Source: SG8-41 sp036397875 (GTDB lineage Bacteria; Pseudomonadota; Gammaproteobacteria; Burkholderiales; SG8-41). Taken from it: a stretch of 14,894 nucleotides of DNA. The notes beneath the pieces were generated by a model that did not search any database, was not told the DNA's origin, and saw only the letters and a list, made by a program, of their open reading frames with translations. The position numbers and the translations under genes were made by a program. The stretch covers positions 1-14,894 of the forward strand of contig DASWIC010000015.1 of assembly GCA_036397875.1 (NCBI GenBank). Direction: 5' to 3'. Positions 13,836 through 14,894 of this stretch are shown here, in pieces (position 1 is the stretch's first letter; every line of letters begins with the position of its first letter).

Positions 13836-14885
13836 ATGAAGGGCAGAAGGAAAGTAGGCCCCCGAAAGGTCGCTCGCGCCCGGAAAGGGTTGACGTACGA
13901 CCTGCACAACCACGTCATTCCCGAGATCGTCGTGCGGGCGATCGAGCGCAACCCGGAGCGCTACGGGACGCGGGTCGAGATGCGGAACGGCAAGCGCTAT
14001 TTCGATGCCCACGGGCGCATGATCGAGCTGCTTCCGGAATTCAATGTTATCGAGGCGAAAATCGCCTGGATGGATCGCGTCGGCATGGATGTCGCGGTGA
14101 TCTCGGTCGGCCCGCCGATCTACTTCTACTGGCTCAAGCCCGACGCCGGCGCGGAAATCGTCCGCCTCGCCAACGACGGCATCGCGCAGATGGTGGCGCA
14201 ACACCCGGACCGTCTGCGCGGCATGGCGCACCTGCCGATGCAGGACCCGGAGGCCGCGATCGCCGAGCTCGAACGCGTGGTGAAGGAGTATCGATTCAAG
14301 GGGGTCGAGCTTGCCACTTCGATCGAGGGCGTCCCGCTCGCCGACATGAAATTCCGGAAAGTACTCAAGGCCATCGAGCAGCTTGGGCTCTTTGTCTTTG
14401 CGCACCCCTACCTGTGCCTGGCACAGGGCTGGATGGACGCGTACTACCTGAGGAACTTCATCGGTTTTCCGCTCGACACCACGATGATGATCGCGCATCT
14501 CATGTTCAGCGGCGCGCTCGACGACCTGAGAAAGCTGCGCATCCTGTGCGCGCACGGCGGCGGCTTCATGCCCTACCAGATCGGGCGCTTCGTGCACGGC
14601 CACGATGTCCGTCCCGAGCCGAAGGTGAACCATGCCAGCTCGCCGCGCGAGCTCTTCAAGCGCTTCTACTTCGATTGCCTTACGCACGAGCCGCGTTCCA
14701 CCCGTCATCTCATCAACATGGCGGGGGCGGACCACATCGTGATCGGCACCGACAACCCGTTCGACATGGCGCCCAAGGGGGACGCGCGGCAGGTCGGGCA
14801 GGTAGACGCGATCCCCGGGCTCACGGCGACGGAGCGCGAGTGGATCTGTAACAGGACGGCCCGGTCACTTCTCGGTGAGAAGTGA
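13836..14885 (+). CDS. ACMSD-like amidohydrolase/decarboxylase (Amidohydro_2)
   Basis: Metal-dependent TIM-barrel protein of 349 residues in the ACMSD/gamma-resorcylate decarboxylase branch. The zinc site is complete: HNH at 24-26 (DLHNHVIP), H190 (FAHPY), H240 (CAHGGG) and D306 (GTDNPF). The spacing H190-H240-D306 closely follows the H177-H228-D294 of Pseudomonas ACMSD, where H228 is the catalytic base. ACMSD decarboxylates 2-amino-3-carboxymuconate semialdehyde; relatives decarboxylate hydroxybenzoates or hydrolyse lactones. AGGAAGGA at 13822-13829, six bases before ATG 13836, is a strong ribosome site. The N-terminal 18 residues are very basic, an oddity shared with the preceding gene product. 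It sits 16 bp after the cyclase-family gene, clearly in one operon. Non-oxidative decarboxylation is the likely chemistry; the substrate is open. Confidence 0.87.
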   Translation: MKGRRKVGPRKVARARKGLTYDLHNHVIPEIVVRAIERNPERYGTRVEMRNGKRYFDAHGRMIELLPEFNVIEAKIAWMDRVGMDVAVISVGPPIYFYWLKPDAGAEIVRLANDGIAQMVAQHPDRLRGMAHLPMQDPEAAIAELERVVKEYRFKGVELATSIEGVPLADMKFRKVLKAIEQLGLFVFAHPYLCLAQGWMDAYYLRNFIGFPLDTTMMIAHLMFSGALDDLRKLRILCAHGGGFMPYQIGRFVHGHDVRPEPKVNHASSPRELFKRFYFDCLTHEPRSTRHLINMAGADHIVIGTDNPFDMAPKGDARQVGQVDAIPGLTATEREWICNRTARSLLGEK

Positions 14886-14894
14886 CGCAGTGAC

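Overview
The window is GC-rich, densely coded DNA with strong G/C bias at third codon positions. Gene content points to a Betaproteobacterium, probably Burkholderiales-like: an orphan Bug/TctC-type periplasmic binding protein, a gentisate ring-cleavage operon, PrpD, and several small catabolic gene pairs. This is inference from content, not a taxonomic placement. No rRNA, tRNA, CRISPR array, transposase, phage gene or recognisable transcription regulator was seen.

Layout. (1) The 3' end of an alpha/beta hydrolase gene (1-197). (2) An orphan Bug-type binding protein (417-1394, +). (3) A minus-strand aromatic operon read from 4396 down to 1415: flavin monooxygenase, gentisate 1,2-dioxygenase, and zeta-class GST (maleylpyruvate isomerase), with the last two overlapping by four bases. 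(4) Divergent from it, only 46 bp away, prpD followed with a four-base overlap by an isocitrate-lyase/PEP-mutase superfamily gene that looks like an oxaloacetate decarboxylase rather than PrpB (4443-6748, +). (5) An unrecognised three-helix membrane protein (6898-7446, +). (6) A minus-strand pair for a PQQ-type beta-propeller dehydrogenase and a di-heme cytochrome c, joined with zero bases between stop and start (9360 down to 7471). (7) A 350-bp divergent region with plausible promoters both ways and a possible leaderless 30-codon ORF. (8) A CoxG/SRPBCC protein and a thiamine-diphosphate enzyme (9711-11870, +). (9) A convergent solute-binding-domain protein with no visible signal peptide (12633 down to 11884). 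(10) A plus-strand pair for a cyclase-family (kynurenine-formamidase-like) hydrolase and an ACMSD-like amidohydrolase/decarboxylase (12815-14885), led by the best sigma70-like promoter in the window.

How they may work together. The window reads as an accessory catabolic region. The monooxygenase could make gentisate from a hydroxybenzoate; the dioxygenase opens the ring to maleylpyruvate; the GST isomerises it to fumarylpyruvate. The hydrolase that would finish the pathway is not in the window. PrpD and the oxaloacetate-decarboxylase-like enzyme act on C4-C7 carboxylic acids near the TCA/methylcitrate cycles. The dehydrogenase/cytochrome pair would oxidise a periplasmic sugar or alcohol and pass electrons to the respiratory chain. 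The ThDP enzyme, cyclase and ACMSD-like protein are recognisable by fold and active site, but their substrates cannot be read from sequence. They are the best candidates here for an undescribed pathway.
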